Below the pieces are notes generated by a model, which saw only the letters and a program-made list of their open reading frames with translations, did not search any database and was not told the DNA's origin. A stretch of 64,000 bases of DNA, taken from the NCBI RefSeq assembly GCF_000340215.1, contig NW_006921556.1, positions 88,645 to 152,644 of the forward strand. The letters are read 5' to 3'. The position numbers were made by a program, and so were the translations under genes. Every line of letters begins with the position of its first letter. Within the stretch, counting starts at the first letter, position 1. This stretch comes from Pseudocercospora fijiensis CIRAD86. Taxonomy: Eukaryota > Ascomycota > Dothideomycetes > Mycosphaerellales > Mycosphaerellaceae. Positions 12,718 through 22,730 of the stretch are shown here, piece by piece.

Positions 12718-12808
12718 GTAAGTATCGTCGTCGTATCGCCGACTACTTTGCTACTTAGTAAAATAGTTAGCGTTTCGGTATTTATATAATTGCTAATTCC
12801 CCTTATAG
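12718..12808 (+). other. Intron 4 of SNF2 gene B', 91 bp, with one P1 copy
   Basis: The donor is GTAAGT, there is a GCTAAT branch-like site near 12792, and the acceptor is TTATAG. One P1 copy, TTTGCTACTTAGTAAA, lies at 12747-12762 with ACTAC and ATAGT arms. Length and position match intron 3 of gene B. Confidence 0.7.
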
Positions 12809-14214
12809 TATACCTCGAAGACGTTATAGCGCGAAACTACTAGCGCTGCTCTACGCTATTTAGGTAGGTAGTAGCTAAGCTTAAGATCCTATTAAACGGC
12901 TAGACTAAATTCGAATATCTTATATTCCTAGCCCCCGTCGAGCCTAAGTTAGCCGATCCTAACGATCCTAATTCTACCCCGGTTGTTAGCCCTAACGATT
13001 AGTTCGGCGACCTTATATACGACCCCGAGTAAGACGATACTATCCTACTTAGAGAAATCTAACAACCGGTAACGATAATCGACGATAGCGAATCTAACTA
13101 TAGCTTCGACGACGGCTAATCCGATTACGCTAACAACCCGACTAGTCCGGCTAATGCAGATATTAATCGACCTAATAGTAAGGCTAATACTCCCTATCTA
13201 TCGGACGGTAAGGTGCCCGCTTAGCCCCTACCTAAGGCTCGATCTAAGGGTAAGGGGAGACTCTATAGTAAAGGCCTAAAGTTTCCGCTATCTACTACTA
13301 TCGTTACTAAGGATAGCGACGATAGTAACGATAACGGTAATAACGACGACGCTATTAACCGCTATATCGATAGAGCTCGATAGAAGCAAGCTTAATAGAA
13401 GCGACTATTGTCCGCGCCTACCGGTACTAAGGACGTCGATAACGACGACGAGTTAGCTATAGACCGGCGCTCGAGTTCTAGACTGTCTTCCGCCCCTAAC
13501 TATCTATAAGATCTAGGCTTGCCTCTAGGCGGTATTGCTAGCCCTTAGACGGACATCTAGTCTCTAACTCGGCCTCGTAAGCGTAAGTTTAGCCTTAGCC
13601 GCAATTTATCGGGCGAGCGTTATAGCGCGAAGCGTGCCCGATATATACTAAAGCGCCTACAATCGCACGCCTAGCTATCGGCTTCCTCTACTACCGCTAG
13701 CCGGCTATTAATAGAGGATAAGCGCGCTGCCCTATACCTAAAGATTAACGAAGCCCTCGGTATACTCCGCTCGTATAAACTTAGTAACGCCGGTACGGCT
13801 ATCGGTCTTGTATTCGAAGCTAAGACTAGGAAGTCGACTAAAATCGAATAGCTAAATACCTATCTCCTCGGCGGTCTAGTTACTAGGCTATAGGATCGAT
13901 AGGCTCCGCTTCGTAAGATACCGGATATAGAGGGCAAGATCGACGCTATATTAGTATTAATCTAGGCGCACTTAGATACGGTCTCCGCGACTATAGGCGA
14001 GGCCGATAGGCAACAGTATTATAGTTAACGATTAGTATAGATACTCTTAAGCGGCATCGAGGATAGATATAGATTAACGAGATTAGTCGATAGAGGGGAT
14101 AGACGTACTACTATATACCTATTTCGAGTATCGGAAGGATACGTATAAAATGCGTACTAATTAATCCCGTACTAATTATTATCCTATATATTAAATCGCC
14201 TAGCAAGAGATAGT

Positions 14215-14960
14215 GCTTTAGGGTTCCTAGTCGGCGAAATAGTCTATAGGTAATATAATAACGTTAAGTAGGTCTTCGCCGTCGATATGTCCTTATATAA
14301 TTAAACGTTAGGTATAGTAGGTAGCATTAAATGCGCACTACTAACGACATACATCGTAGGACGTTAATAACTATTTTCCCGGCTAGCAAAATAGTCTGCT
14401 CGTAGCTTAATGATTTCTATAAACAGTACTAAAAGCGCCCTACTTACGATATAAAAGCCTCGATAGTTAATTTCCCGGCTAGTAGGATAGTCTACTCGTA
14501 GCTAGATAATTTGTATAAATAGCACTAACTGCGCCCTACCGCCGATCCGAGCCTTAATAGCTAACTTCCTAGCTAGCGAAATAGTCTGCTCGTAGCTTAA
14601 TAATTTCTACGGATAGCACCGAAACGCCCTACTTACGATATAAGAGTATCGATAATTGACTTCCCGGCTAGTAGAATAGTCTGCTCGTAGCTTAATAGAT
14701 TCTATAAGCAGCACTATAAGTGCCCTAGGGTTTCCCGGTCGGCGCGATAATATACGGGCAGCGTAAGGACACTAGCCGGGGCTTAGTCGTCGGTACGTCC
14801 TCGGTAATAAAATAATAGTTATCTTAACTAGCGTTAAAGATGCCCTACTAGCGACATATATCGTAATAACGTTAAATACCATTTTCCCGACTAGCAAAAT
14901 AGTCTGCTTATAGCTTAATAGTTTCTAGACAACCCTAATAGCGCCCTATTTGCGCTAGAC
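14215..14960. repeat. Tandem array with a period of about 95 bp containing P1 half-sites
   Basis: Successive GTCTGCTCGTAGCTTAAT-like segments at 14394, 14490, 14584 and 14679 give spacings of 96, 94 and 95 bp. A further copy lies near 14902 and degenerate material precedes the array. Each unit has a P1-like CCCGGCTAGCAAAATAGTC segment and a CGCCCTA(C/G) segment. A longer unit of about 507 bp may also be duplicated (TCGTAGGACGTTAATA near 14354 against TCGTAATAACGTTAAATA near 14860). The array lies just after the end of B'. Confidence 0.65.
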
Positions 14961-15879
14961 TAGCCCTAGTAATTGATTTTGCAGCTCTTACTCTGCCTCT
15001 AACTTTAAAAGCTCCGGCGTAGATTTATGTTTTCGTATGCATCTTGCTATCGCTATATTGTACGCGATTAATAGCTACGTCTCGTCTCGTATATATAGAC
15101 TAGCTAGGTTATAGACAATTTATAAATTTTACTTTAAGTAGGGTATCGTAATATAAAATTGTAGATAGTATATAGCGTCTTAGCAGATACTAACCGACTA
15201 AACTATAAAGCTGTCCTAATATAGAGTACTAATAGAATGTAGTATTAATATTAGAGGGTTGTCGACGAGATTCGAGTAATATATCGTAGGCGATAGCGGT
15301 TTATATATAAGCTAGAAAAAAAACATAGTTACTAATTAATAGCACTAGATCCGAATACGTATAGGCGCGAGAGCGATTACTCGAGATATATATATTAAAA
15401 CAAAAGGAGTTAATGTCGCGCTCGATGTCTTAGCTATATAGCGATATTCTTTATACTTACTATAACTACGATACTGCTATTACTCTTACCGGAGCTCCTC
15501 GATATAGTTTTTTAGTAGGTAGTAAGCGAAACACTATCCGAGCGACGAGTAATACGTTGCGACGCAAACGACTCCTATAATCGATGCCCGCTATTTTCTA
15601 CGTATCGATACTAGCGCCGATCGTACTTAGGTATCTATAGGGCGTTGTATACCGCTGCTCTATACGCGTAGCCGAGGGATCTTGTCGTCCTTACGGTATA
15701 GTATAAAGATCCGATCTTTATACCGGTCGTCTTCGTACCTATAATTATAAACAATACCTACGTAATCAAATAATAGCAATTCGCTCGACTAGACTCTATC
15801 CTAGCGGATATATATATACGGGTAGATAGAGAAAATAAAAGAGATGATAGCAGTAGTAACGTATACTATATAGAGTCTA
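14961..15879. other. No assignable gene
   Basis: Read on the minus strand, 14970-15055 gives a short readable peptide (MHTKT, one stop, then IYAGAFKVRGRVRAAKSI), which may be the end of a lost gene. I cannot assign it. The rest (15080-15879) is AT-rich and shows nothing I can support. Confidence 0.3.
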
Positions 15880-17130
15880 ATACTATCCGAGTCCTATTGC
15901 CGCTAGCTAGCTATATAGTATATATAAGGCGCCTAGCCGCGCTATAGGTAGTAAAGGGGCCGTTCGATAATAGCTAGGAAGAGCTAGCGATATAGGGTTA
16001 TATTCTAGACTACGTTGCATTACCGACGTATAACGTACAAGTTAGATACCGTACTAAAGTTAAGGCCGAATAGTAACGGATAATCGACGAGATATTATAC
16101 GAACTACGTTATTACGTTAATCGTTTTCGCCTATTCGGGGCGCTCCGCGACTTAGATAATTCGGTGCTAAGGCCGATCCGCGTAGGTAGTACGTTAGTAG
16201 ATAACCCGGTTAAGTAGTTAGTACGAAGCCTCGCCCTCCTTCGTAATTAGGCTAAAACTATCGACTCTTTATAGCTAAAGGACGGCGGAGTAGCGTTAAA
16301 TATGCTTAGCTAGGACGATAGTAACTAGCCGCACTAGACGTTCGGCTTTAATTAGGAGCCCGCGAGGTAGCATTTAGCGTTAGCTAAGGTCGCTATAGTA
16401 TTCGGTAGGTTACTAGAGTACTAGGATAAAGATAACCTAGTAGACGAATACCGACTATAGTAAGGGCAGATTACGTTTATAGCGTTATTTAACGCTATAG
16501 CTCTAGCAATGCGCCCGCCTTACCTATCCGTAACCTACTAGCCGACGGCCTAGACTAGACGGGCTAAGTGCCGTGCTTCGGTCTACCTATATTATATAAG
16601 ACGGTAGTTCTCTAAACTATTTAAGGACGTTGTCTAGCAACCGTAGTAGGGGTTAGATATATCGACGTAGAAGGGTATATTACGAGTATTCCTTATTACA
16701 TATCGCTAGAGAAGCTAGTATACGAGTCGATATATAGTCGAAGAGCTACTCGATGCCTTAATAGTACTAGACGCCGATACCGAACCTTCTTACGACTAGA
16801 ATGTAATCGCTAGTATAGCAGCGGATATAGAAGCGTATACTCTCTCCGATACGGAGTTTAGTAGACATAATCTAGCGGATAAGATACTAGTACGGCTCTC
16901 GGTGTATATATTACCCGTTATTCTAGTATCGACTAAAGGACGAGATAATAAGGGAAGGTAGGCGGTATTATAGCACCTATTATTAGGTTCTAATTATACG
17001 CGCTTTAACCTACGTGCTAGCGACTTTAATATACGAAGCGAAGCGGTCTAGTATAGGTTACGGTGCTTATAGCACAACAGAGTATATATATATATATATT
17101 AGTAGTCGGACGTATAAAGGTTAGTTACTA
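15880..17130 (+). pseudogene. Decayed gene of unknown function
   Basis: A frame can be followed on the plus strand with scattered TAG and TAA stops. It begins around the DYVALPTYNVQVRYRTK segment near 16010 and continues through FIALFNAIALAMRPPYLSV near 16475-16530, then an Asp/Glu-rich and Leu-rich C-terminal part to about 17110. No catalytic motif was recognised. A short TA dinucleotide run lies at 17083-17099, and the P1-containing 48-bp array begins just after it. The start is unclear. Confidence 0.4.
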
Positions 17131-17183
17131 TAGATACGCAATAATGTTTATATAATCCTATATAAAGTGATTTATATACCGTT

Positions 17184-18180
17184 GCAGCCTAGATATTTTG
17201 CTATTAGTTAAAGAGGTTAGTATACGATATAACAGCTTGTAGATTTTGTTATCTAGCAAAGTAGGTAGTATACGATACGCTAATTTAGAGGGTTTGCCGT
17301 CTAGCAAACGGGTCGGCATATAAGATAGCAGCCTATGGATTTTGCTATCTAGTAAAGAGGTCGGCATACAAGATGGCAGCCTACGGATTTTGCTATCTAG
17401 CAAAGAGGTCGGTATATAAGATAGCTGCCTATAGATTTTGCCGTCTAGTAAACGGGTCGGCATACAAGATAGCAGCCTATAGATTTTGCTATCTAGTAAA
17501 GAGGTCGGTATGCAAGATAGTAGCCTATAGACTTTGCTATCTAGCAAAGAGGTCGGCATACAAGATAGCTGCCTATAGATTTTGCTATCCGGCAAAGAGG
17601 TTATTATACAAGATAGCAGTCTATAGATTTTGCTATCTAGCAAACGGGTCGGCATACAAGATAGCAGCCTATAGACTTTGCTATCTAGCAAAGAGGTCGG
17701 TATGCAAGATAGCTGCCTATAGATTTTGCTATCCGGCAAAGAGGTTATTATATAAGATAGCTGCCTATAGATTTTGTTATCTAGTAAAGAGGTCGGTATA
17801 TAAGATAGTAGCGTATAGGTTTTGCTATCTAGCAAAGATGTTATTATACAAGATAGCAGCGTATAGATTTTACCGTCTAGTAAACGGGTTAGCGTATAAT
17901 ATAATACTACTTTCAATTCGCTATCTAGTAAACGGGTCGATACGTAAGATAGTAGCGAATGGATTTTAATATCTAGCAAATAGGTCGATATGCGATATAC
18001 TATCTCGGATGTTTTGCTATCTAGTAGATAGGCTAATATACAAGATAACAACCTATAGATTTGCTATATAGCAAAATAGTCGTCGTATAAGATAATAGCC
18101 TATAGGTTTCGCTATATAGCGAATAGGTTAGTATATACGATAGTCGCCTAAGGGTTTAACCGTCTAGTAAATAGGTAAGT
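17184..18180. repeat. 48-bp tandem array, about 20 units, each centred on a P1-like palindrome
   Basis: The unit is about 48 bp: 17338 to 17386 is exactly 48, and units are easily aligned from 17330 to 17990. Each contains a TTTGCTATCTAGCAAA-like palindrome, then GAGGTCGGCATACAAGATAG and a CAGCCTATAGAT segment. Units differ mostly by C/T and G/A. Because 48 is divisible by three, long open frames appear on both strands (minus 17158-18051, plus 17373-17969) as 16-residue repeats. These are probably a by-product of the array. Confidence 0.9.
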
Positions 18181-18545
18181 ATATATAATAGGGACCTATA
18201 AGGCGAGTTAGGATTATCGGAAGTAGAGAAGTATTAAAGAGAACTATTAGGGTAAGAGCAATAAGGGAGTAAAATATAGCAAACTATTATAGAGTAAACT
18301 ATACGGGAGTAAGATATTATAGAGTGAACTATAAGATATAAGTTAGAGATACGGTTTATATTCGAGTTTAAGTTTAAGGCGAAATTAGAGATAAAGTTCG
18401 AGTTTAGATTAGGGGTTAGATTAAAGTTTAAGACAACGTTTAAGTTTAGGTTTAGATTTAGGTTTAAGTTTAAGTTTAGGGTTGAGTTTGAATTTGAGTT
18501 TGAATTTAAGTTTGAATTTGAGTTTGAATTTGAGTTTGAATTTAC
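18181..18545. repeat. Degenerate hexanucleotide tract (TTTAGG/TTTAAG/TTTGAG/TTTGAA)
   Basis: From about 18361 to 18545 the sequence is a run of six-base units such as GTTTAA, GTTTAG, GATTTA and GAATTT. It leads to within 15 bases of the TTAGGG motif at 18557. The first part (18181-18360) is GA-rich with no gene seen. Confidence 0.7.
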
Positions 18546-18556
18546 TATAGGGCACT

Positions 18557-18573
18557 TTAGGGTTAGGGTTAGG
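18557..18573 (+). repeat. Interstitial telomere-like motif, nearly three TTAGGG units
   Basis: The sequence reads TTAGGGTTAGGGTTAGG. TTAGGG is the usual telomere repeat of filamentous ascomycetes. The G-rich strand runs 5' to 3' rightwards, which would fit an old chromosome end facing right. At this length, chance or inclusion in a subtelomeric repeat is also possible. Confidence 0.6.
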
Positions 18574-18603
18574 CGTATAGCGGGCGTGTAGTAGGGCGCC
18601 GGC

Positions 18604-19285
18604 GTCGGGCTAATTAGCTATAACTAGCGATACGGTAAGGGCCGCGGGCTAATTAGCTATAACTAGCGATAGGAACGCTCGCCTTTACGCGCGACGTCGA
18701 CGAGCCCTATTTACTATTTATCGCCTCTTTTATAAAACTATTCTCTATTTATTCGATATTATAATATCGAAGGTATAAAAGAATATATTCTCGCGCCTAC
18801 TCGTAGGCCGCCTACGTATATTACGAGCTAAATAAGAAGGCGGTTGTATTCTAAGTCGTATCTCGACTACGCCTACGTCGGGCTAATTAGCTATAACTAG
18901 CGATACGGTAAGGGCCGCGGGCTAATTAGCTATAACTAGCGATAGGAACGCTCGCCCTCGCGCGCGACGTCGACGAGCCCTATTTACTATTTATCGCCTC
19001 CCTTATAGAACTATTCTCTATTTATTCGATATTATAATATTAAAGGTATAAAAGAATATATTCTCGCGCCTACTCGTAGGCCGCCTATGTGTATTACGAG
19101 CTAAACAAGAAGGCGGTCGCATTCTTAGTCGTATCTCGACTGCGCCCGCGTTAGGCTAATTAGCTATAACTAGCGATACGGTAAGGGCCGCGGGCTAATT
19201 AGCTATAACTAGCGATAGGAACGCTCGCCCTCGCGCGTAACGTCGACGAGCTCTATTTACTATTTATCGCCTCCCTTATAGAACT
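18604..19285. repeat. 273-bp direct repeat, 2.5 copies
   Basis: Units begin at 18604, 18877 and 19150 (273 bp apart). The third stops near 19285. Each unit contains two copies of GGCTAATTAGCTATAACTAG followed by GCGATA. A stray copy of that segment lies near 20700-20730. Differences are mostly transitions. Confidence 0.9.
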
Positions 19286-20520
19286 ATTCTCTTAGAGCAC
19301 TCTCTACGAGCTATATCGCGAAGATACCCTCCGCGGCCTTCGCGAAGTAGTCTTAATAACTCGCTATACTCTATATACCGCTAAGGACGTATTTAATAGC
19401 AAAGTCGGTATCTATACTAAAGTTAGTCTCGCCTTTACCCCTTTAACGCGCTGCCCGTTATATGCTAACCTAAGTAGGTTTATATCTACGGCGCGACTTT
19501 GTCTATACGTAGCTTCGCCGTCTGCGTTACTTTTAGTCTCTTCCGTACTAGTAAGAAAGTTCTATAGGAACCGCGAAGATACCCTTCGCGGCCTTCGCGA
19601 AGTAGTCTTAATAACTCGCTATACTCTATATACCGCTAAGGATGTATTTAATAGTAAAGTCGGCATCTATACGAAGGTTAGTCTCGCCTTTACCCCTTTA
19701 ACGCGCCGCCCGTTATATGCTAACCTAAGCAGGTTTATATCTGCGGCGCGACTTTGTCTATACGTAGCTTCGCCGTCCGCGTTACTTTTAGTCTCCTCCG
19801 TACTAGTAAGAAAGTTCTATAGGAATAGTTAAAGCGCCTTATCGCCGGTAGCTTAGTCGTTCTTATACTAATAAATAATAAGTTCGTGTCTCGCGCTATT
19901 ATCGCTACTATTACCGCTCGACTACTAGAAGGACTTTAGTAGAATCTACCTAAGCCTAATCTCGCCTTTGCCCGTCCCGAGGAGTTAGAGCTAGATCCTA
20001 CTATAGAATATCTTATAGTAGAGGACCGTAGCGGACTTTTCGAAGCTAATCGGTATACCTTGCTTAGCCTTTAGCGTATAATGCGCGAGGGTTTCCCCTT
20101 ATTAGAGTACCTCGTTAGTATATAGCCTTATATTTCGGCGCCTAAGTATATTAAAGTATAGCCGAAGCGAGATCTAAGCTCTATCCTAGTTAATAACTCT
20201 AACGAGAGCTTCGAGAATATTAATATAGTTAAGTACTAGCCTTCTAAGCCTAATAGTGCTCTAGACGCCTCCTAACTAGAAGCGCTCCGTCGTATTCTAA
20301 CGGCGCGTCTTACTATTATTTAAGGCCTACCCGGTACTAATAAGACCTATGTCTCTATATAAGCTATTAAAGTAATGCTCGAGAACTAGAATAAGAGAGA
20401 TCTACTAATAATTATCGCTTATTAGACTAACTACGCTATCGACTAGTTTTTACGTTATATCGCTATATTCGAGGAAGAATTTGTACGTCTCGGTAGTCGT
20501 AGTAAGGACAAGGATGTCGT
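19286..20520 (+). pseudogene. SF1 (UPF1/NFX1-like) helicase relic, truncated
   Basis: The frame carries an N-terminal region duplicated as a 255-bp repeat, then EYLIVEDRSGLFEANRYTLL near 20008, then LEALRRILTARLTII*GLPG and TNKTYVSI at 20281-20361. This matches the family's IQGPPGTGKT Walker A after CAA to TAA, CCC to CTA-like and GGT to AAT changes. Downstream, near 20415-20515, come a TNYAID*FLR segment and FVRLGSRSKDKDV, matching the conserved TNHALDQLL and FxRLGGRSK segments of fungal NFX1/ZNFX1-like helicases. These act on RNA or DNA, and fungal copies are often multi-copy. The frame is cut at 20521 by a 41-bp repeat, so motifs downstream of Ia are missing. Confidence 0.78.
19317..19826 (+). 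repeat. 255-bp direct duplication within the SF1 helicase relic
   Basis: The units at 19317 and 19572 are 255 bp apart and in the same reading frame (85 codons). Both contain GCGGCCTTCGCGAAGTAGTC and a TTTATATCTRCGGCGCGAC segment. The few differences are transitions. Confidence 0.9.
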
Positions 20521-20640
20521 TAAGCCGCTTCGTTAGGATACGACGAAGCGCTTCTAGTTAGTAAGCCGCTTCGTTAGGATACGACGAAGCGCTTCTAGTT
20601 AGTAAGCCGCTTCGCTAGGATACGACGAAGCGCTTAAGAA
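20521..20640. repeat. 41-bp repeat, three copies, each with a hairpin
   Basis: Units begin at 20521, 20562 and 20603. Each holds CGCTTCGT, a 9-base loop and ACGAAGCG, an 8-bp stem. It interrupts the helicase frame. A related stem (CGCTCCGT...ACGGAGCG) recurs near 20728-20754. Confidence 0.88.
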
Positions 20641-21110
20641 ACATTAAAGCAAGAAGGCGTTCGTATTCTAAGTCGTATCTCGACCGCGCCCGCGTCTAGC
20701 TAATTAGCTATAACTAGCGATACGGCCCTCGCTCCGTTAGAACGCGACGGAGCGCTTCCGGTTAAGAAATATACGGGGTACGTATTCCCCTATCCCTTAC
20801 CCTCCGGTTCCGTAAGTAGGGATTTACCTATCTTCTTAGCTATACTTTTAGTCTTATATTAAGTATACGAGGTACCCTTTCCCGAAATCTAGCTAACCTG
20901 TCTACCCGATATTAATTAAACATTATTAGAACCTAGCTAACTATCTAATTAAATAGCCTTCCTTCGCTATTACGGAAGGCTACTACGAACCTTACCCCGT
21001 ATCTCGTATTACTCCGCCTATTGCCTAGTAAGGACTTTTACCTTTAATAATAGACCTACCTATAATACTCTTTAGGTTTACTTATCCTACGGTCCGATAG
21101 AGGAACAACT

Positions 21111-21166
21111 AAAAACTTTTAGTATATACCTAAAACGCCTAGTTTTAGGTACGTACCTAAAGTTTT
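21111..21166. repeat. P2 double palindrome
   Basis: Two P2-type palindromes lie back to back: TTTTAGTATATACCTAAAA and TTTTAGGTACGTACCTAAAG. It belongs to the family found in the introns of SNF2 gene C. Confidence 0.75.
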
Positions 21167-21321
21167 AAGTTGTTTACGGTATCCTTTAATTGCTAGACTT
21201 TAGGTTTTATAACGTCTACGGGAAGGCCGTAGGCAGTATACGAACCTGCTTATATATACTACTTTATACGTAAAATATACTACGCTACTATTCCTTACTC
21301 TCTTATATATAAAATGCATCG

Positions 21322-21345
21322 CTAGAAAGGGGTAGCCCTTTCTAG
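21322..21345. other. Perfect 10-bp hairpin
   Basis: CTAGAAAGGG, a four-base loop GTAG, then CCCTTTCTAG. It is not followed by a clear T-run. It lies about 100 bp upstream of a decayed gene start. Confidence 0.6.
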
Positions 21346-22180
21346 TGTTAGTAGTTTCCGCGAGATAGAACTACTACCTCCTCGAATTCTATACTTATTA
21401 GCGCGGCTTATATATAAGCTTTGCCCTCCGCTATTAACGGAATTAATACGATGCTGCCTAAAGGATAGCGCAAGCTACTCGGTACTAAAGAGGAAGAGCG
21501 GAAGAAGAAGGCCGAACGTACCGCGAGGAAGTTAGCGAGTACGGCTCTACGACGAGCCTAGAAGAAAGTATAGCAAGCCGAGTAAGACCTAGGCGTAGCA
21601 TCTTCTTCGTCTACGCTACTACTACATTTAGCCGCTATATCGTCTACCTCCTCGGCTACCTAACCTATCCCCTATATTAACCCTCTACTTCGTAGCTAAA
21701 TAGGCGTAGTAGGTAGTTAAACACTCTAGAGTTAGCACTATTCGGCTAGTTAGGGACGGCTACTTCTCCTAGTACTACGACTACTGCCGCTCTCTTTATA
21801 GATAGCGCTACGTATAAACACTAGAGATAGGCTATAGCTCCTCGCTACCTATATTAACTAGCTCGAGATCGACGATATTATCGCGGTAGTCGATTAATTT
21901 GCTAGAGCTAACGCCGCTAGCTCTACTCTAAGGGATAGTACTTCTACGTCGCTCGTTTAACAATCGATCGTATAGGCTGTCCCTACCTACGACTAGCCTC
22001 GGTTAGCTATTCGGCGGGCTCCTCTACGTCCCCTTCTCCCTAAAATAGATAGTACTTAACTAGTGTACCTATCTAATACTCTCCCTTCGTATATAGGTCC
22101 TCTTACCCTATATAGAATAGTTTACCGCCCCGCTCCGATAGCTGCTAGACCCCCTTCGTCCGCTATAGTATAATCCCTAC

Positions 22181-22450
22181 TAGCGCTAGCTTCTATACTA
22201 GCGATACCTCCCGCGCTAGCTTCTATACTAGCGATACCTCCCGCGCTAGCTTCTATACTAGCGATACCTCCCGCGCTAGCTTCTATACTAGCGATACCTC
22301 CTTAGCTAGCTTCTATACTAGCGATACCTCCCTAGCTAGCTTCTATACTAGCGATACCTCCCGCGCTAGCTTCTATACTAGCGACGTCTTTCTAGCTAGC
22401 TTCTATACTAGCGACGCCTTCTTCGCTAGCTTCTATACTAGCGACGCCGC
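22181..22450 (+). repeat. 30-bp tandem repeat, about nine copies, in frame
   Basis: The unit GCTAGCTTCTATACTAGCGA plus TACCTCCCGC encodes ten residues (ASFYTSDTSR) in the frame of the surrounding relic. Later units diverge in the last third, partly by transitions. Confidence 0.92.
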
Positions 22451-22730
22451 CTAAGCCTAACTCCTAAGGAAGCGTAGCTTATTCTTCCCTATTACTAGCT
22501 TCGAAGTCCGCTACTTAACCTGCTTCGCCGACTCCTCGAAGAAGTCTCTTCTTCCCTCCTATTCTAGAGAGCCCCTCGTTACCTACGACGCCGCCTAAGC
22601 TAGACTCCTAAGTAAGCGTAGCTTATTCTCCCCTATTACTAGCTTCGAAGTCCGCTACTTAACCTACTTCGCTGACTTCTCGAAGAAGTCTCTCCTTCCT
22701 TCCTATTCTAGAGAGCCCCTCGTTGCCTAC
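22443..22730 (+). repeat. 144-bp direct repeat, two copies, in frame
   Basis: Units begin at 22443 and 22587 (48 codons apart). Both contain CTTCGAAGTCCGCTACTTAA and CTATTCTAGAGAGCCCCTCG. Differences are nearly all transitions. Confidence 0.9.

Larger units (their letters stand above)
7620..14028 (+). pseudogene. SNF2-type helicase gene B', a diverged paralogue of B, decayed
   Basis: The Walker A motif at 9578-9618 reads GAILADNVGTSKTITVL. The second lobe is well preserved: around 11930-12070 the frame reads VIILSFRTRSEAANLQ, then QQTGRSSRVRQ at 12036-12068 (two Q positions now TAG). This matches SNF2 motifs V and VI, where the family has a QxxGRxxRxGQ-like sequence. A Ser/Asp/Lys-rich tail with basic stretches follows (about 13000-13700), then a helical C terminus ending at TAA 14026-14028. 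Four introns are visible (8175-8338, 9684-9820, 11478-11605, 12718-12808), all with P1. Divergence from B is far greater than between the two B copies. The start is uncertain; a Lys/Pro-rich N-terminal stretch runs from about 7690. Confidence 0.8.
20641..21450. other. Intergenic stretch with hairpins and one P2 palindrome
   Basis: No gene was seen. It contains a 9-bp stem, TAGCCTTCC at 20954-20962 with GGAAGGCTA at 20974-20982, the P2 element at 21111-21166 and a 10-bp hairpin at 21322-21345. It lies upstream of the decayed gene beginning near 21451. Confidence 0.5.

Noticed and set aside
17158..18051. 297-codon minus-strand frame (and 198-codon plus-strand frame) as a repeat protein gene
   Set aside because: Both strands are open over the same 48-bp array, the period is a multiple of three, and the unit is a palindrome-bearing repeat also seen outside this frame.
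17184..18180. CRISPR array
   Set aside because: Units are contiguous with no unique spacers, there are no cas genes, and the window is eukaryotic.
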